8,683 nt of DNA from Candidatus Caenarcanales bacterium (lineage in GTDB: Bacteria; Cyanobacteriota; Vampirovibrionia; LMEP-6097), in NCBI GenBank assembly GCA_021299565.1, contig JAJTHA010000128.1:1-8683 (forward strand), read 5' to 3'. Positions 8,524 to 8,683 of this stretch are shown piece after piece; position 1 is the stretch's first letter; each line of letters opens with the position of its first letter. The notes under the pieces are model-generated. The model saw nothing but the letters and a program-made list of their open reading frames with translations. It searched no databases and was not told where the DNA came from. Position numbers and translations under genes: made by a program.

Positions 8524-8683
8524 GTGATAGAACTAAAAAATGTATCAAAGAAATTCAAAGAGAACGACTATGAAATAGAGGTTTTCAAAAATTTAAATTT
8601 TTCTTTTAATACTAATCAAACTTATGTTTTGCTGGGAGCTAGCGGTAGCGGTAAATCAACTTTACTAAAATTAAATAGCACAA
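8524..8683 (+). CDS. ABC transporter ATP-binding protein (N-terminal 53 residues, cut by the window end)
   Basis: A GTG start gives a protein beginning (M)IELKNVSKKF, the classic opening of an ABC nucleotide-binding domain. The hydrophobic strand TYVLLGASGSGKSTLLKL contains a complete Walker A motif, GASGSGKST (residues 38-46), which binds the ATP phosphates. The Q-loop, signature motif and Walker B lie beyond the window. No ATG or alternative start occurs in frame nearby, and the GTG start gives the usual domain spacing. A ribosome binding site is poor (GAG at 8519-8521 is too close). The start lies 19 bases after the stop of the giant ATP-grasp gene on the same strand, with no terminator between, so co-transcription is likely. 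With so little sequence, import, export or lipid/lipoprotein transport cannot be told apart. Confidence 0.92.
   Translation, partial: MIELKNVSKKFKENDYEIEVFKNLNFSFNTNQTYVLLGASGSGKSTLLKLNST

Overview
This is a low-GC bacterial window (roughly one third G+C by eye) using the standard genetic code, with AGA favoured for arginine and TTA/TTG for leucine. It holds three coding regions, two of them cut by the window edges. I cannot place the organism below 'Bacteria'. The lipobox protein and the AT-rich codon use fit many diderm lineages, and nothing visible identifies one of them.

Layout. Positions 1565 down to 1 (minus strand) are one uninterrupted reading frame. It encodes the first 521 residues of a secreted lipoprotein with an LIAC lipobox and one carboxypeptidase-regulatory-like beta-sandwich domain; its 3' end lies outside the window. 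Positions 1566-1727 are a divergent intergenic region. It contains a long imperfect hairpin (1611-1665) and a perfect TATAAT box only 11 nt before the next start codon. Positions 1728-8504 (plus strand) encode one giant, apparently cytoplasmic protein of 2258 residues. I recognise only its C-terminal end, which carries a well-formed ATP-grasp domain (about residues 1870-2075). The roughly 1,870 residues before it match nothing I know, apart from two suggestive short motifs. Nineteen bases downstream, a GTG start at 8524 opens an ABC transporter ATPase whose Walker A motif is complete before the window ends.

How the parts may work together. The giant ATP-grasp protein and the ABC ATPase are co-directional and closely spaced, so they are probably co-transcribed. 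ATP-grasp enzymes mostly form amide, peptide or thioester-like bonds from carboxylates with ATP, and a neighbouring ABC transporter suggests that a product or substrate crosses the membrane. This pairing is the best candidate here for an undescribed system, but substrate and product are unknown. The divergent lipoprotein may be unrelated, or may share regulation through the common intergenic region. No RNA genes, insertion sequences, CRISPR arrays or convincing terminators were seen.
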